This document shows positions 41,280-53,422 of a DNA stretch of 64,000 bases, piece by piece (the stretch's first letter is position 1; every line of letters begins with the position of its first letter). The notes below the pieces were generated by a model. It did no database searches. It saw only the letters and a list, made by a program, of their open reading frames with translations, and had not been told where the DNA came from. Origin of the DNA: Brachypodium distachyon (Eukaryota > Streptophyta > Magnoliopsida > Poales > Poaceae); NCBI RefSeq assembly GCF_000005505.3, contig NC_016132.3, positions 14,002,501 through 14,066,500 on the forward strand. Reading direction: 5' to 3'. Position numbers and translations under genes: made by a program.

Positions 41280-42800
41280 TTACCACCGTTCCCTTTCTCT
41301 GCCATCAGGCAATAGAGGAATGCCATTGTCAGAATTGTCTGTATTTTCCGCTGTCACCTTGACTTCCTGTGGACCCGAGTCATCCCCATCTCCGAAGTCC
41401 GGTGGCGTGCCATCACTCTCGCCAACCCAACCATCACCCCAGTGGTAGTCGTTATCGGATTTGCCACCAGAAAGTCCACCAATCAAATCTTCCATATCTG
41501 AAAAATCATCGTTTTCATCATCTTCCGAGTCGCTTCCTTCATCCAATCTTCGCACGGCGCCATTGTCACCCTCAGTCTCCTCACCAGTCCTAGGCCCGCC
41601 CCGTCGAGGGAAGCGTGGAACCATAACAAGAGCCCTCATCTTCTCTTTAAGCAGCACGAGATGGCTCTTCTCGATCAGCTGCGAGTTCTTGTATGCCTCA
41701 CGGAGGAACACCGAGTCCCTATCCCCCTTGAGTGACACATAAAACATGTCCGGGTGGCGTATGAGCATCCCCCGCAGAGACTGCGAGAACCGGAACTCCT
41801 CCCGGAAGTGAGTCAGGTGATCGACCAGCGTGCGCTTCTCGAGCGTCATGCTTAGAATCTCATGAACCACCCCACAAGCATGCTTCTCCTTCTCAGGCGA
41901 GCCAGACCGCAGGTGCGAGAAGTCGGCGTATGGCGAAATGTACGGCATTTCCCTGAACTGTGCGATCCTCCGCGCCTCCCCCCGCGACACTTTCAGCCCA
42001 TTGGGCAGCTTCACCCGGTTGAACCTGAGCGGGCGGTCAATGATCAAATTCCTCTCCTCAGCCTCCCTGACCCGATTCTCCTCCTCGGCGACCTCCGCCG
42101 CGGAAACCGCCAGCTCGGGGTCCCAATGCGTGAGCTCCAGCCCGGGTCCTCTGTCCATATTGACGACACGGAAGTACTGCGGGTACCTGACGCAGACGGT
42201 GTCGCGGAAGTTGGGCGGGAGGCCGAGGTCGTTCTTGAGGTGCGCGATCCTCTCGAGCGGGATCCGCTTGTCGAGCGACATCATGAGGAGCTTGCGGAGC
42301 TTGGTGACGGCGAGGCCCTCGGACTCGTTCCGGAGGTAGAGCTCGTCTAGGTAGAGGCGGTCGGCGGCCGGGGTGAGGCGGAAGCGGAGCGAGTAGACCC
42401 CCTCCTCGACGATCTCGAAGACCCCAGGGAAGCGCTTGAGGAGCGCGATGAGGCGGCGCTTGCGGGTGAGGCCGAGGTCGCGGCGGAAGCGGCCCAGGTC
42501 CCGGAGGCTCATGACGCGGTCCGGGTGCGAGACGAGGATGTTGCGGAGCTTGAGGACGAGCTTGAGCTTCTTGTCCCGCTGGATCACGTTGTCGAAGGGG
42601 ACCTCCTTGCGGCGCTTCACGGCGGCCGCCTGCGCCACCACGGACGCGAGCCGCCGCGTGCGGAGCGGCGGCGGCGGGGAGGAGAGCGGGCGGAGCGGGA
42701 GGGAGGCGCCGAGGAAGAGGGACTTGGGCGGCGGCGTCGCCTGCTGCGGCGGGTGGAGGGGGGAAGGGAGGAAGGGGAGCAGCAGCAGCTTGGCGTCCAT
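41280..42800 (-). CDS. PORR-domain plastid RNA-binding protein (WTF1-like)
   Basis: Intronless 506-aa protein of the PORR (plant organelle RNA recognition) family. WTF1 binds group II intron RNAs in chloroplasts and works with RNC1 in splicing. I start at MDAKLLLLPFLPSPLHPP (42800), which begins a Leu/Pro/Ser/Arg-rich transit peptide; the frame is open 63 codons further upstream but that stretch is leader-like. The PORR domain covers ~75-400: VKRRKEVPFDNVIQRDKKLK, SHPDRVMSLRDLGRFRRDLG, FPGVFEIVEEGVYSLRFRLT, LRKLLMMSLDKRIPLERIAH, LGLPPNFRDTVCVRYPQYF, SLRGMLIRHPDMFYVSLKGD. The C-terminus is long and acidic (EGSDSEDDENDDFSDMEDLI) as in maize and Arabidopsis WTF1. The WTF1 assignment rests on this domain order and tail. 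Confidence 0.88.
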   Translation of the reverse strand: MDAKLLLLPFLPSPLHPPQQATPPPKSLFLGASLPLRPLSSPPPPLRTRRLASVVAQAAAVKRRKEVPFDNVIQRDKKLKLVLKLRNILVSHPDRVMSLRDLGRFRRDLGLTRKRRLIALLKRFPGVFEIVEEGVYSLRFRLTPAADRLYLDELYLRNESEGLAVTKLRKLLMMSLDKRIPLERIAHLKNDLGLPPNFRDTVCVRYPQYFRVVNMDRGPGLELTHWDPELAVSAAEVAEEENRVREAEERNLIIDRPLRFNRVKLPNGLKVSRGEARRIAQFREMPYISPYADFSHLRSGSPEKEKHACGVVHEILSMTLEKRTLVDHLTHFREEFRFSQSLRGMLIRHPDMFYVSLKGDRDSVFLREAYKNSQLIEKSHLVLLKEKMRALVMVPRFPRRGGPRTGEETEGDNGAVRRLDEGSDSEDDENDDFSDMEDLIGGLSGGKSDNDYHWGDGWVGESDGTPPDFGDGDDSGPQEVKVTAENTDNSDNGIPLLPDGRERERW

Positions 42801-45439
42801 TTCGCCGGAGCTTGGTGGCCGCAGTGGGGGGAGAAGAGCGGCTCGCGTGGTGTTTCTCTTTGGGGTTGGGGATAAACCTCCTGGCGTTCCGAATTGGATA
42901 TTTTGGGTTCTGGATGATATTTTTGGGGAGGAGGGCCGAGGGCGTGCGTGATGAGATGGGCTCTCGGCCTGGCTTTTAGTTGGGCCCAATTAGTTTTGGC
43001 CTGCCTGAAGCTTTTTTTTTTAGAGAGAAGGCCTGCCTTAAGCTAATGATGATCGGTTCACTCCATCTTCAGCCCAAGTCGAAAGTAGTCCGCGACCAGC
43101 CCAGTTGGTTGAAGAAAACAGAGTACATTGAGACAGTATACGGAGACGATTCTCTCTCTAAAAAAAACATATTTTTTGCGAAGAATCTAAAAAAGAGCAT
43201 TTGGAGACGGAAATATACTTTTTCCCTGTATAAAAGATAATTTATAGCATACAATACTCTTGAGTATTTGTTGGGTTTTAATAAGTGTTTATGTTTATGC
43301 AAATAACACACCGTCGGGAAAGCAGCAGGACCTGTAGTTTGGATCTTCTTCAGCGCTATGATGTCCGGTGCAAACCGCGGCACCGCCACCAGGACTAGTA
43401 AAGCTTTTAGGTGGTGCCAAGGGTCACTTATCAGTCGGTGGCCGGGCGGCTGCACTTGACGCCTTGGTTGTTCGTCCTCGTGCATTGCATCCATGTTGGC
43501 ACGCACGCTCGACCACGCGATGCGAATCGAAAACCATAAAATACGGGAGCACGGAGAGTACTTCCTTCGGTTCACCGTACCGTCCTCTACTCTCTTTTTT
43601 CTTCTCTGATGAGTCCTCTACTCTTTCAGGCTCGCCTTTCCAGGATTATACAACGGTATAGGGTAGTACTAGTACTATGGTTAGAGATGACGACACATTG
43701 TACTAGTCCTACGTTCAGTACGTTCTCCTGGAATTAAATAAAAAATCTAGCCAGACGAGCTAGTTTATGTTATCTTCTCGGAGGGAGGGGAACCGAGTGG
43801 TCGAAACGCATGCACGACGCCTCCACCCCCCCATGCCCCATTGCTTGCTGGTGTGGTGTGCCGAGAAGAGAACGCAGCATGCCCGTTTTACTCAAAAGGA
43901 GAAACCAGGAGATTTGCCGGCATGCATGCGTGTTTCTGTTTCCGCCGGCCGGCCAAGGGAATTTCTGTTACCACTCCACCGGCCGGTTGGTTATTTTGGC
44001 GTCATCGTCGCCGGCCCGTAACGTCGACCTTTTCTCTTCTTTCATTTTTCCCGTTTCTCGCAATGATATTTCGTTTTGCCAGCTTTCCCTGGCCGCGTCA
44101 CAGATCCACCGTGTCCACGGCTCACAGGTGCCAAACTTGGAGATCCTACAAACCTATGCAGCCCGCGGGAGTTCGTTCTCAAGCTGAGGACGCGCCACGT
44201 ACCGCGATGCCCAGATAAAGTAGGAAACGGGGGTACTTCCTCCCTTCCCTCCGTATCTGAAAGAAAAGGAAAGCTGTGAGTAGTGACGAGAGATTTGAAG
44301 TAACGGAGAGGCCACAATTAATTTAAAGCAGGCGTGCGTGCGCGCGTGACGGAAGGGCTCCCGTGGCCTCAGAAACTAGAGGGCAGGCTACGTGGAATCA
44401 GGAGCTCTATGGACTGTGGCGATGCGCACTCCATGTAAGTCGGGTTCTCTTGCGTCTCGTATTCTGCGCGTCCGTGTGGGCGTCATTCGCCAAGGCTATA
44501 CAGGCCCTCTTCTTTTCGGTTTTTATGATGGGTTTATTCGAGAAGCTGCTCTCAATCAGATTTTTAGAGAAACCGAATGTGAAATTTTGTTAAGCTTAAA
44601 TTAGGTTAGCCTAACTTAATCTAGAAACTTAGCTAAATATTTAGGGCGGCTTCTCTTGGAAGCTTCTCCGAGAAGCTCGTACTGAAAACCCAAAAGACGA
44701 GGGCCATAGCGCCGGTACTTAGCAAATTAATTGCATAACCATATTACACGGGCATGATACACGGTACGTACAGCATGTTGATCCCAAATCCGGTCGAGAT
44801 GAGCACAAAGTTAGCTTTCTCACGACCGAAGACGGTTGTCTCCTTACTACTCGCGGGTTTGCAGCTTAATTTTGATTTGCTTGTGTACGTGGATGGGCAG
44901 ATGGCCTTGCCGGGCCGGACAGCTTGTTTCTCCATGTTTCATTTGTTCAAATTTGTTCATATGGGGTTCAGGAGCAAAATACACAACTTAATAGAAATTT
45001 TTTTTTTCAAAAGTGGTCCACATTGCCCATTTCTCCCCAAATTCGGGGAGAGTATGGGGAGTCCCCATTTATGTAAAACTCATCCAAAACTTGTTCATTT
45101 GTTTTCTTTGTCCACATGTCAAAGACTCATAAAGAGATAAAGTAAGGTAACTATTGAACAACTTGATATTTTTTTCCCACCCTCATTTTTGGTCAAATGT
45201 GGAGAACAAATGGGAACTCACGCTTGAAGATGCCCTAAGAGCATGTACGAGAGACATTAAACTAAGCACCTGTAAAATAGAAACACCAACACCTGAAAAA
45301 GTCGATATATTTTTTGTAAGCACCTCATTAAACACCTATACTGTAACACTCCGTATGATTTAAAGAGCGCATCACCAGATACGTTCTCCACCCCTAGATG
45401 AATTCATTGATTAATGACGAAACTAGTTTGATATTACAG

Positions 45440-45726
45440 CTCGTTTGGCACCCATCATTTGGACATAGAATTGTAGAATTCATTTCGAATTCCAAAAAAC
45501 AACTTGTTTGCTTGGCACGGAATTAGCCACAGGAATTCAATCTCAAATTCCATGGAATCACACTATAACTAGCCGCAATTCCTCTCTAAAAGTCATCATT
45601 TCTCTAAAATTGTCTCTCATTCTTCAATTCCATGTGGTAGACAAACATAATTTTTCAACTCAGAATTCAAATTCAACCAAATGAATATTTTGATCAAATG
45701 AAATGAATTCTTAGTTGCCAAACGAG
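45440..45726. mobile_element. MITE with CTCGTTTGGCA termini
   Basis: The left end CTCGTTTGGCA (45440-45450) and right end TGCCAAACGAG (45716-45726) are perfect 11-bp inverted repeats, and the interior is AT-rich with many AATTC motifs in both orientations (GAATTCAA...TTGAATTC-like symmetry). The 287-bp size and ends fit a hAT- or PIF-type MITE. The target duplication is unclear. Confidence 0.65.
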
Positions 45727-46138
45727 GTGTAAGATGACTTTTCCTGTGACAACATCGAAAGGGTATATAAAAAACTATATTTGCATGGCTAGGAGAGGAT
45801 TCGTGTTGGAACTTGGACGTCATTCTCCGTTGGCCAGAGAGACCGACCCCTCACACGGCCCACGCAGATCGTGATCTGAGGCAAAGCTTGTTAAGCCCAC
45901 GCCGGAAGCTTTCTGACCGTCCATCGGTACACAATCAGGTGGTGACAACAGTAAACAGTGAGAACTAAACGGGTAATTAAAGTCTTGCTCAGGCAACCTT
46001 TAGACCGCGATTAGATCTAGACAGGCTAAAATGAAAAAAAATCAGAGAGGTTAAAACGAAAAATAAAATTCTCGTAGAAACCATTTTGAATACCCGTTCG
46101 AATTTGCGCACTACTTCCCTTTCGTCTCTACTCAAGGA

Positions 46139-46266
46139 GTATACTAGTACATTGGAGTAAGCAGGAACTACATTGTCTCAATTTTGTCTAAATATGAATA
46201 TATCTATGCTAAAAATTGTTTGGATACATGTAATATTTTGACAATTAATATGGATCGAGAGAGTGT
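46139..46266. mobile_element. Decayed Stowaway-like MITE
   Basis: The interior (TTGTCTAAATATGAATATATCTATG..., ATTGTTTGGATACATGTAAT, TTTTGACAATTAATATGGATCGAGAGAGTG) matches the body and right end of the common Stowaway family at 25118-25230 and 57235-57347. The left terminus is poorly preserved. Confidence 0.5.
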
Positions 46267-47087
46267 AGAAAAGAAAAAAAAAAGAAAAAGGAGCACAAGG
46301 CGACGACGCTGATTGACTCTTCTTGGTCGGCCGGAGCGAGAGAACAACGGCTTTTCTTTTACCAAACGCGCCCGCGACCACAAACGAGATCGTAATAAAT
46401 CCGAACAAGAGGCCAGGGAGGGCTGCCTGCATCCATCATCTCATCGCGATTCGCAGCTCGCCAGCCAGCCAGCCAAACTCGTGAAGAAGAAGAAGATAAA
46501 GCAATCAGACTCGCAGCCGATTTTCTTTTCTTCTTTTCTTTTCCCCAGTCCCACCGCTTTCTTCTTCTTCTTCTCCTCTGACCCTCTTCCGCGGCGCTCG
46601 CTCGCCGAGGGAGACGAAACCTAGGCGGCTTTCCGTTTCGGGAAGGGCTTCTTCCCCTTCCTCCCCCGCTGCTGCTGCGGCGGCGGCGGCGGAGGAGAGC
46701 ACCACCCCTCGCGGCGTCGGTGTCGGCGGCTCCTTTTGGTACCGTGTGTTGTCTCTCTGTGCGTGTGTGTGTGGCCGTGATTTGGTACAAGTGCGTTCGG
46801 GGGTCGAAGGATTTTCCTAATGATTTCTTCTCTGGCGCGTGTTTTTGTGCTGCAGCTAATCGCTTGCCTGATTCGTTCGTGGTCCCTCTCCGGTGGGGGG
46901 CTGTGGTGGTGCTGAGGCGGCGGAGCGGAGGCCCGGAGCGAGATTGTTTGTGCCCGCTCTCCCCCAACCCCGACTCCGGCGACCACTGAATCAGGAGGGG
47001 GAGGAGGAGGATGTTGGTTAGATTTGGCGTGATCTTATCCCGAGGGGGGCGCGCGGTTCTGGCGGGGTAGGTTTTGGGCGGCAGGCG

Positions 47088-50000
47088 ATGGAAGGGACGA
47101 CGGCGGCGGTGGTTGGCGGCGACGGCGCGGCGGGGGATGCGCAGATTAAGGGCGGTAAGGAGAATGGGCAGCAGGCGCTGCAGCTGCAGCGGCCGCTGCA
47201 GCCGTCGGGGGGCAGCGAGGCGCTCGAGATGCCCCCCACGCCGCTGCCGATCGCGCGGGACCTTGACTGGTCCGAGCATTTCTCCTTCTTCAACTCGGCG
47301 GGCGGGTTCACTGACGGCGCGAGGGGGTTGGCGAGCACGGGCCTGTCGAATTCCGTGTCGAGGCCGGACAGCGTGACCCAGTGCTGCTTGGAAGGCACGG
47401 ACGAGAGGGTGGAGGAGCTCACGGTGGGGAATTGCATCAGCTCTGATGCTCAGCCTCACGCCTCTGCTGGTGGAAGCTCGAGCGGCGGGGAGAGGCCTGC
47501 TGTTGTGAGGGGCCTGTGGGGCAATTTCACGCGGATGGCATGGAGGTCTAGTGATGTGGCCAGCAGGGAAAACTTAGCAGCGGGTCGTGGCGACATTGCG
47601 AACTTGAGGACTGGTGATGTGGCTAGCAGGGAAACTTTGGCAGTGAACCTTGGCAACAATATGATCTCTCAGAACAACTTGAGGACTGGCAATGTGGCTA
47701 GCAGGGAAAATTTGGCGGCGAACCTTGCCAACAGTATAATCGCTCAGAACAACTTGAGGACTGCCGATATGGTTAGCAGGGAAAATTTGGCTGCGAACCT
47801 TGGCAACAGTATGATCTCTCAGAGCATTGATGCTTCGGGCAAGGAAATGCCATTCAGTCGTGGTGACAATGCTAATAGCGAGTTCAATATGTCATTTGGT
47901 AATCAGCAGCAGCCTATTCCGTCTTCACGGCTGAATCAAACCGAGCAACGATTTGAAAGAGAGAATGGTCTGAAAGTGAGTAGTTTCTCAAATAGAATTA
48001 TTGATCAGATGAGGAATAAAACTGCCACACCTTCATCTGGGGTTCAGGGGTTTCCATTTAAGACTGCGTCGAAGGGTAAAGGGGTTACCTACCAAAGTGC
48101 ACGTGAGGAGATACAAGCACAAGCTAATGTAAGACCTAGAGTCCCTATGGATAGGATTTCTAAGATTCCTAGCTCAACACACAATTCTATGGCCAGATTG
48201 GATGGTGCATTTTTCAACGGTGGTGGAAATGCTTCTGAATCTCAAAATGAGGGAACAAGCCTGAGGGAACTAATTAGGCCCACAGGCCAAGTGACGAGCA
48301 AGTTTGAGAAAATGCAGTTGTTCAAGCAGATCCTTGATCATGTAGACAAATCTCATGCACGGGGTTTAACTTTGCAACATGTACGCCCTTCATATTTTAT
48401 AGTCTCACCTCCAAACCAAGTAAAATATACCGGCTCTTATGCTACACAAGATTTATCAGCCCCAGCCAAACCGGATATTGCCACAGATGACATGTTCAAT
48501 AGGAAACGACGCTTCGATCAGAAAAATGCGCACCAAGAGTTTAATGGCAATGGAAATCCAAATTCAATCCTAAAGTATCAAAAGGTCGGTGATCAAGGTT
48601 CTGTTGCCGTCAGGCGACCGACACATACCTTTCGGACTGACCACAGAGGGGGCAACCAAAGTGAAGATGTTGATCCTGGTGCTTCCGGACAGGGAAATTC
48701 TAGTTGCACCGTCAGAGGACGTTTTAACTTCGGCGAACCTTACTATGGCAATGGCAATAATGCATCTTATGCCCAACGTTTATCCAATTACGGCAACCAA
48801 GAATCGGTACTTGATTTGAGGTTGCTAGAAGATAGCTGGTATAGAAGCCCAGAAGAGCTCAGTCAACTGAAAGGCACATTCCCATCAAACATCTACAGCC
48901 TTGGGGTTATTCTATTTGAGGTATGTTGATTATTTTCATGACATGTCCTGCAATAGGATTTTTAGGTGGTCTCTGAAGTTTGAACACTTTGCATGCTCAT
49001 AGAAGTGAAGTGACACTGTGCATCCGAATATTATTTGTTTGAGATATATATCTGATTGAGTTGTGTAATTGTGTTTGAGCTCAAGGGAAATAGTATTGTA
49101 TCATATTCTGGTATTATGTGCTTATCTAGGCTGTACGAGAATGCATACTACCATCATTTTTTTTAACCATGTCCAATCAACCTTATATAGCCTGGCACCA
49201 TTATAATGTATTCAACTATGCACTAACACATGTATCATATACTGGAAATCTTATTTGACTTTAATAGCTTTTCTCTTTTCATGTAATTCCGCTAGATTCT
49301 GTCTTCAGACAGTTAATGTATTGATTTTTGTACCAGCTCTTTTGCTGTTGTGAAACATGGGAGCTGCATTGTGCTGCAATGTCAGATCTTCGCCATCGGA
49401 TCCTGCCTCCAAATTTTCTTTCAGAAAGTCCTAGGGAGGCTGGGTTCTGTCTTTGGCTACTGCATCCAGATCCTCGTTCTCGACCAAAGGCAAGGTGAGC
49501 ATTTTCAATCTCTCCCTGGCTAGAAAAAAGGGATTTTCTTGCTGATTAGTCAGACAGAACCTTTCTAATGAAAGGAAGAGCTCCCAGGACATACTTATTT
49601 CAATGTACAATAAGAAATTACTATTCCCTTGGGAGGTGCATTTTGTTTTCTTCTGGTCCATAAATGTACTTGTAGAACAGGTCTTTCTCTGATTCTACTT
49701 TCTAGAGATCTGTTACAGTGAATTGAGGTTGTTGTTACTTTATTGTGCCATGAAAGAACAACTAAGTTCATGTAGACTTGTTGTTCTGAGATCTAATGAA
49801 TCCTTTATTCTTCCTCACATGCAAAAATGTAGCAGCAATTCCTTTTATGTCTTTTAAGATGACAAGTCTTTGCTTCCTGCAGAGTGGAAAAATTAGCCCA
49901 ACATCAATATATACCTAACAACATTTTTCTTCTTCTGTCAGAGACATTCTAGGATGTGACTTGATAAATGAGGGTCGGGATTTGTCGTTGTTAGATAATA

Positions 50001-53000
50001 AGGTACCAGCTGCTGTCAATGAGGAGGACACAGAATCTGGTTTATTACTGAATTTCTTGTCTCAACTGAAAGAAGAAAAAGAAATGCAGGCTAGCAAGTT
50101 ATCAGCAGATCTTGCAGGCTTACAAACAGATATTGCAGAGGTTGAGAGAAGACATTCGCTGAGGAATGGGTTCAGTTTAGAGGACATGGGAGTACTGGCA
50201 AGTTCTAATGATTTGCCAGGCACTTCTTCAGATGCCCTGAGAGGGGGATCGTTGTCAGGTTTGCTACCACCAATATGCAGGTCAAGCATATATGAGCAGA
50301 GGGTGATGAGGAATTTGGAGCAACTTGAAAATGCATATTACTCTATGAGGTCCACCATTGACACGTCTGAGACTAATGTAATTAAACGTTCGGATAATGA
50401 TGCTTTGAGGGTGCGTGACAACTTTTACCAACTTCATGGTGATACTGATGCCATGAATGAGCAAACAGACCGCCTTGGATGCTTTTTTGATGGTTTGTGC
50501 AAATATGCCCGGCATAGTAGGTTTGAAGTACGAGGAATTTTAAAGAATGCAGATATACTTAACTCACCAAATGTGATCTGTTCCTTGAGTTTTGACCGTG
50601 ATGAAGAATATTTTGCTGCTGCTGGGGTTTCAAAGAAAATTAAAATATTCGAATTTGATGCTCTTTTAAATGATCGTGTTGATATTCATTATCCTTTAAT
50701 AGAGATGCCTAGCAAGTCCAAGCTTAGTTGTGTCTGTTGGAACAGCTATATAAAGAACTACTTGGCATCAACAGACTATGACGGCACTGTTCAGGTATGT
50801 ACTCGCCGCATACCATATTTTATTTGTAAGGATAACTTATCGGCTATGATAAAGTTGGCATGTTTTCTTCATCTGTTGCAGTTCTTTCCTTAGCTTTCTT
50901 GTAGTGGCAGCATTTATCTGATTCAGTGAGGTTTATACATATCTTGGATAATTTGGTGTTTTGTTATTATTCAAGTACCAACTGTGTACTTCTGGATCTA
51001 GCATAGTACTGATTGGTACAGTAATCTTCTACTGATTGGGTGTACCATGTCTTCATACTTTTAGTGGGGGAGAAGAATTTGATGTCTGCCATATTCGTTT
51101 ATTATGTTTGGGGTGCATTTCTTTGTTATCATTATGGTTATGATTCGGGAGGGAGAGTGCAAGCACATCTATTATTGAAGCAAAGTACTTTAAAGTTGAA
51201 TCAGTGAGCTTTAACATCTAGGGTAGCGATATCATTTCCTTGTGTTGAGTTTCACCTGGAAAGCTAAAGCTGTTCAGGAAAGATGGACAATCTATTCACA
51301 CTTTCAACACTTCGATTCTATGTACGTTTTTTTTGACGGGGGACAGCAGGTGTTCTGCTTTTGCATTTCTATGTACATCCACATCATGAAAAAAAAATAG
51401 TAGTACCGATTTTGCATCAACATTAAACACTTTGTACTCGCTGCTCACCAAAACTTGTTCCACTCTTAACTGCTATTCCAAGTGTCATTGTTCTATTGTT
51501 CTTACGGTACTTTGGACGAGTCATTGCTTCTTTTAACATGCTCACCGGCCTGGACATGCACTTGTTACTTTCTTTTTGCCATTTTTTAATTATCAACTTG
51601 GAATGCAGCTATGGGATGCAAGCACTGGTCAAGGATTCACGCAGTTTACAGAGCACAGGAAACGAGCTTGGTCTGTGAGTTTCTCAGAGGTGGATCCAAC
51701 TAAATTGGCAAGCGGGAGCGATGATTGTTGCGTTAAAGTTTGGAGTATTAACCAGGCATGTTGCTTAACTACACAATTTGTTCTTCTCTAGTGTCAACAA
51801 GTTGGTCTTGGTTAGAGTCTTCTGTATTTAAAACATGGGTGCTATGTCACTCATAGTTTTCTTGGTCCAGTGTTAAGTATGCCAGATAATAGACAGTCAA
51901 GTGACTTTCAGGAGTTACAGACATAGAAGTACCAAACTATCAAATTGGTCCTATCTGGATTGGCCTTGCATTCATCAGAAACACCAAAGTAGTACTCCAG
52001 ACCTTTGCTGTGCTGGGCTGGCTAAAAGCTCATGAATGTAAGTTAGGCCAGCTGTGCCAGATCCAAGATGCATCCAGTTTTTCCTGGACCCTAGATGACC
52101 TTCCTGTCAGAAGGACCAGCCAAGCTATCTTTGAATGACACCAGACTAGTCCAATCAACTTATGTTTTTTTTTTTACTATTTCTAAGCAGCAACAGTTGC
52201 CATTTCTTTCTTTACAAACTTTTGATCTTACTCCTTTTTGCTCTTTATTTCCATATTCATGCTCCTGATACCATTTTTTCTAATGCAAGTTATGTCTTAT
52301 CACTGTTACCAGAAAAATTGTGTTGACACAATCAGAAATGTCGCCAACGTATGCTGTGTACAGTTCTCCCCATACTCCTCCCGTATGTTAGCTTTTGGCT
52401 CAGCTGATTACAAGACATACTGTTATGATCTGAGGCATACGAGAATCCCATGGTGTACCATTTCCGGACATGGGAAAGCTGTCAGCTATGTAAGATTCTT
52501 GGATCCAGAAACACTTATCTCTGCATCAACTGACAATACCTTGAAGATATGGGATCTCAACCGGACTAATTCCAGTGGATTATCTAGTAGTGCCTGCAGT
52601 CTGACATTGAGTGGCCATACCAATGAGAAGGTATAAAAAAGTTCAGTGAATTATTCATTTCTATTCATTTTATGGAATTGGTGTATAATCAACCTCACTA
52701 AATTTCTCCTGCAGAATTTTGTAGGCTTATCTGTTCATGATGGATACATAACATGTGGTTCTGAAAACAATGAAGTGAGTATTATTTTCAATGCATATAT
52801 TTTCCTCGTCATCCTCACTCTGCACTTCCTTTACTTGGATATGATGTCAAGCTAATTGAGTTCTGTTGAGTGGAAAACTTTTGGAGCGCCGTTAACAAAT
52901 TGATATCCTGAGAGAATTGCCAATTCGCCATTGTTTTGACAGTTCCCCTGCCCCCCTGCCCCTACTAATGACCGAACGCTCTAGTATCGATGCTGTCACC

Positions 53001-53422
53001 CTTAATCTGCAGCACCTTAATTCAGGTTGTCTAGGATGATGAGGATAGATTATATCTTGATGGTTTAACTTGGAATATCTCAGGGGTTCATTCAGGAATT
53101 ATTAATTCGTGAAACCTTCATAATCTGAAATTCATTTCACAACTTTATATATCTAGCTGGCCAATTGACTATTGAAGTGTGCTTCTTTAAACCTTTCCGT
53201 TGAGGAACTCATGTGCATGTTGGTTTGCAGGTATATTCTTACTACAAAACCTTTCCCATGCCAATAACTTCTCATAAGTTTGGTTCTATTGACCCGATAA
53301 CCGGTCAAGAGACGAACGATGATAATCAGCAATTTGTATCCAGTGTTTGCTGGAGAGGGAGGTCAAATATGGTGGTAGCTGCGAACTCTAGTGGCAGCAT
53401 TAAAGTGCTTGAGCTAGTCTAA
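47088..53422 (+). CDS. SPA-family protein (SUPPRESSOR OF PHYA), COP1 partner
   Basis: Nuclear partner of the COP1 E3 ligase that represses photomorphogenesis and flowering by destabilising factors such as HY5 and CO. Exons: 47088-48920, 49337-49494, 49942-50794, 51609-51755, 52313-52630, 52715-52774 and 53231-53422; 1186 aa, all in phase. A kinase-like domain spans ~405-665 ([21 protein letters not shown] to [16 protein letters not shown]) and lacks intact catalytic motifs, as in other SPAs. A coiled coil follows at ~697-740 ([20 protein letters not shown]), then WD40 repeats from ~868 to the end ([59 protein letters not shown]). The N-terminus has four ~25-aa repeats (residues ~153-247). Intron 4 has a GC donor. 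The leader may be long and CT-rich. Confidence 0.93.

Larger units (their letters stand above)
42801..47087. other. 4.3-kb intergenic region
   Basis: The left end is the PORR gene leader and promoter; the right end (about 46550-47087) is a CT-rich, GC-rich leader of the SPA gene. Between them are AT-rich sequences, a MITE at 45440-45726, a decayed Stowaway at about 46139-46266, and unassigned DNA. The ORF 44754-45140 has no recognised domain and low coding character. Confidence 0.45.

Noticed and set aside
44754..45140. 128-aa plus ORF in the intergenic region
   Set aside because: No recognisable domain, includes a T-homopolymer (phenylalanine run), and lacks any splice or promoter support.
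46359..47459. 366-aa minus-strand ORF at the SPA 5' end
   Set aside because: Low-complexity Arg/Pro/Ser composition and overlap with the SPA leader and first exon.
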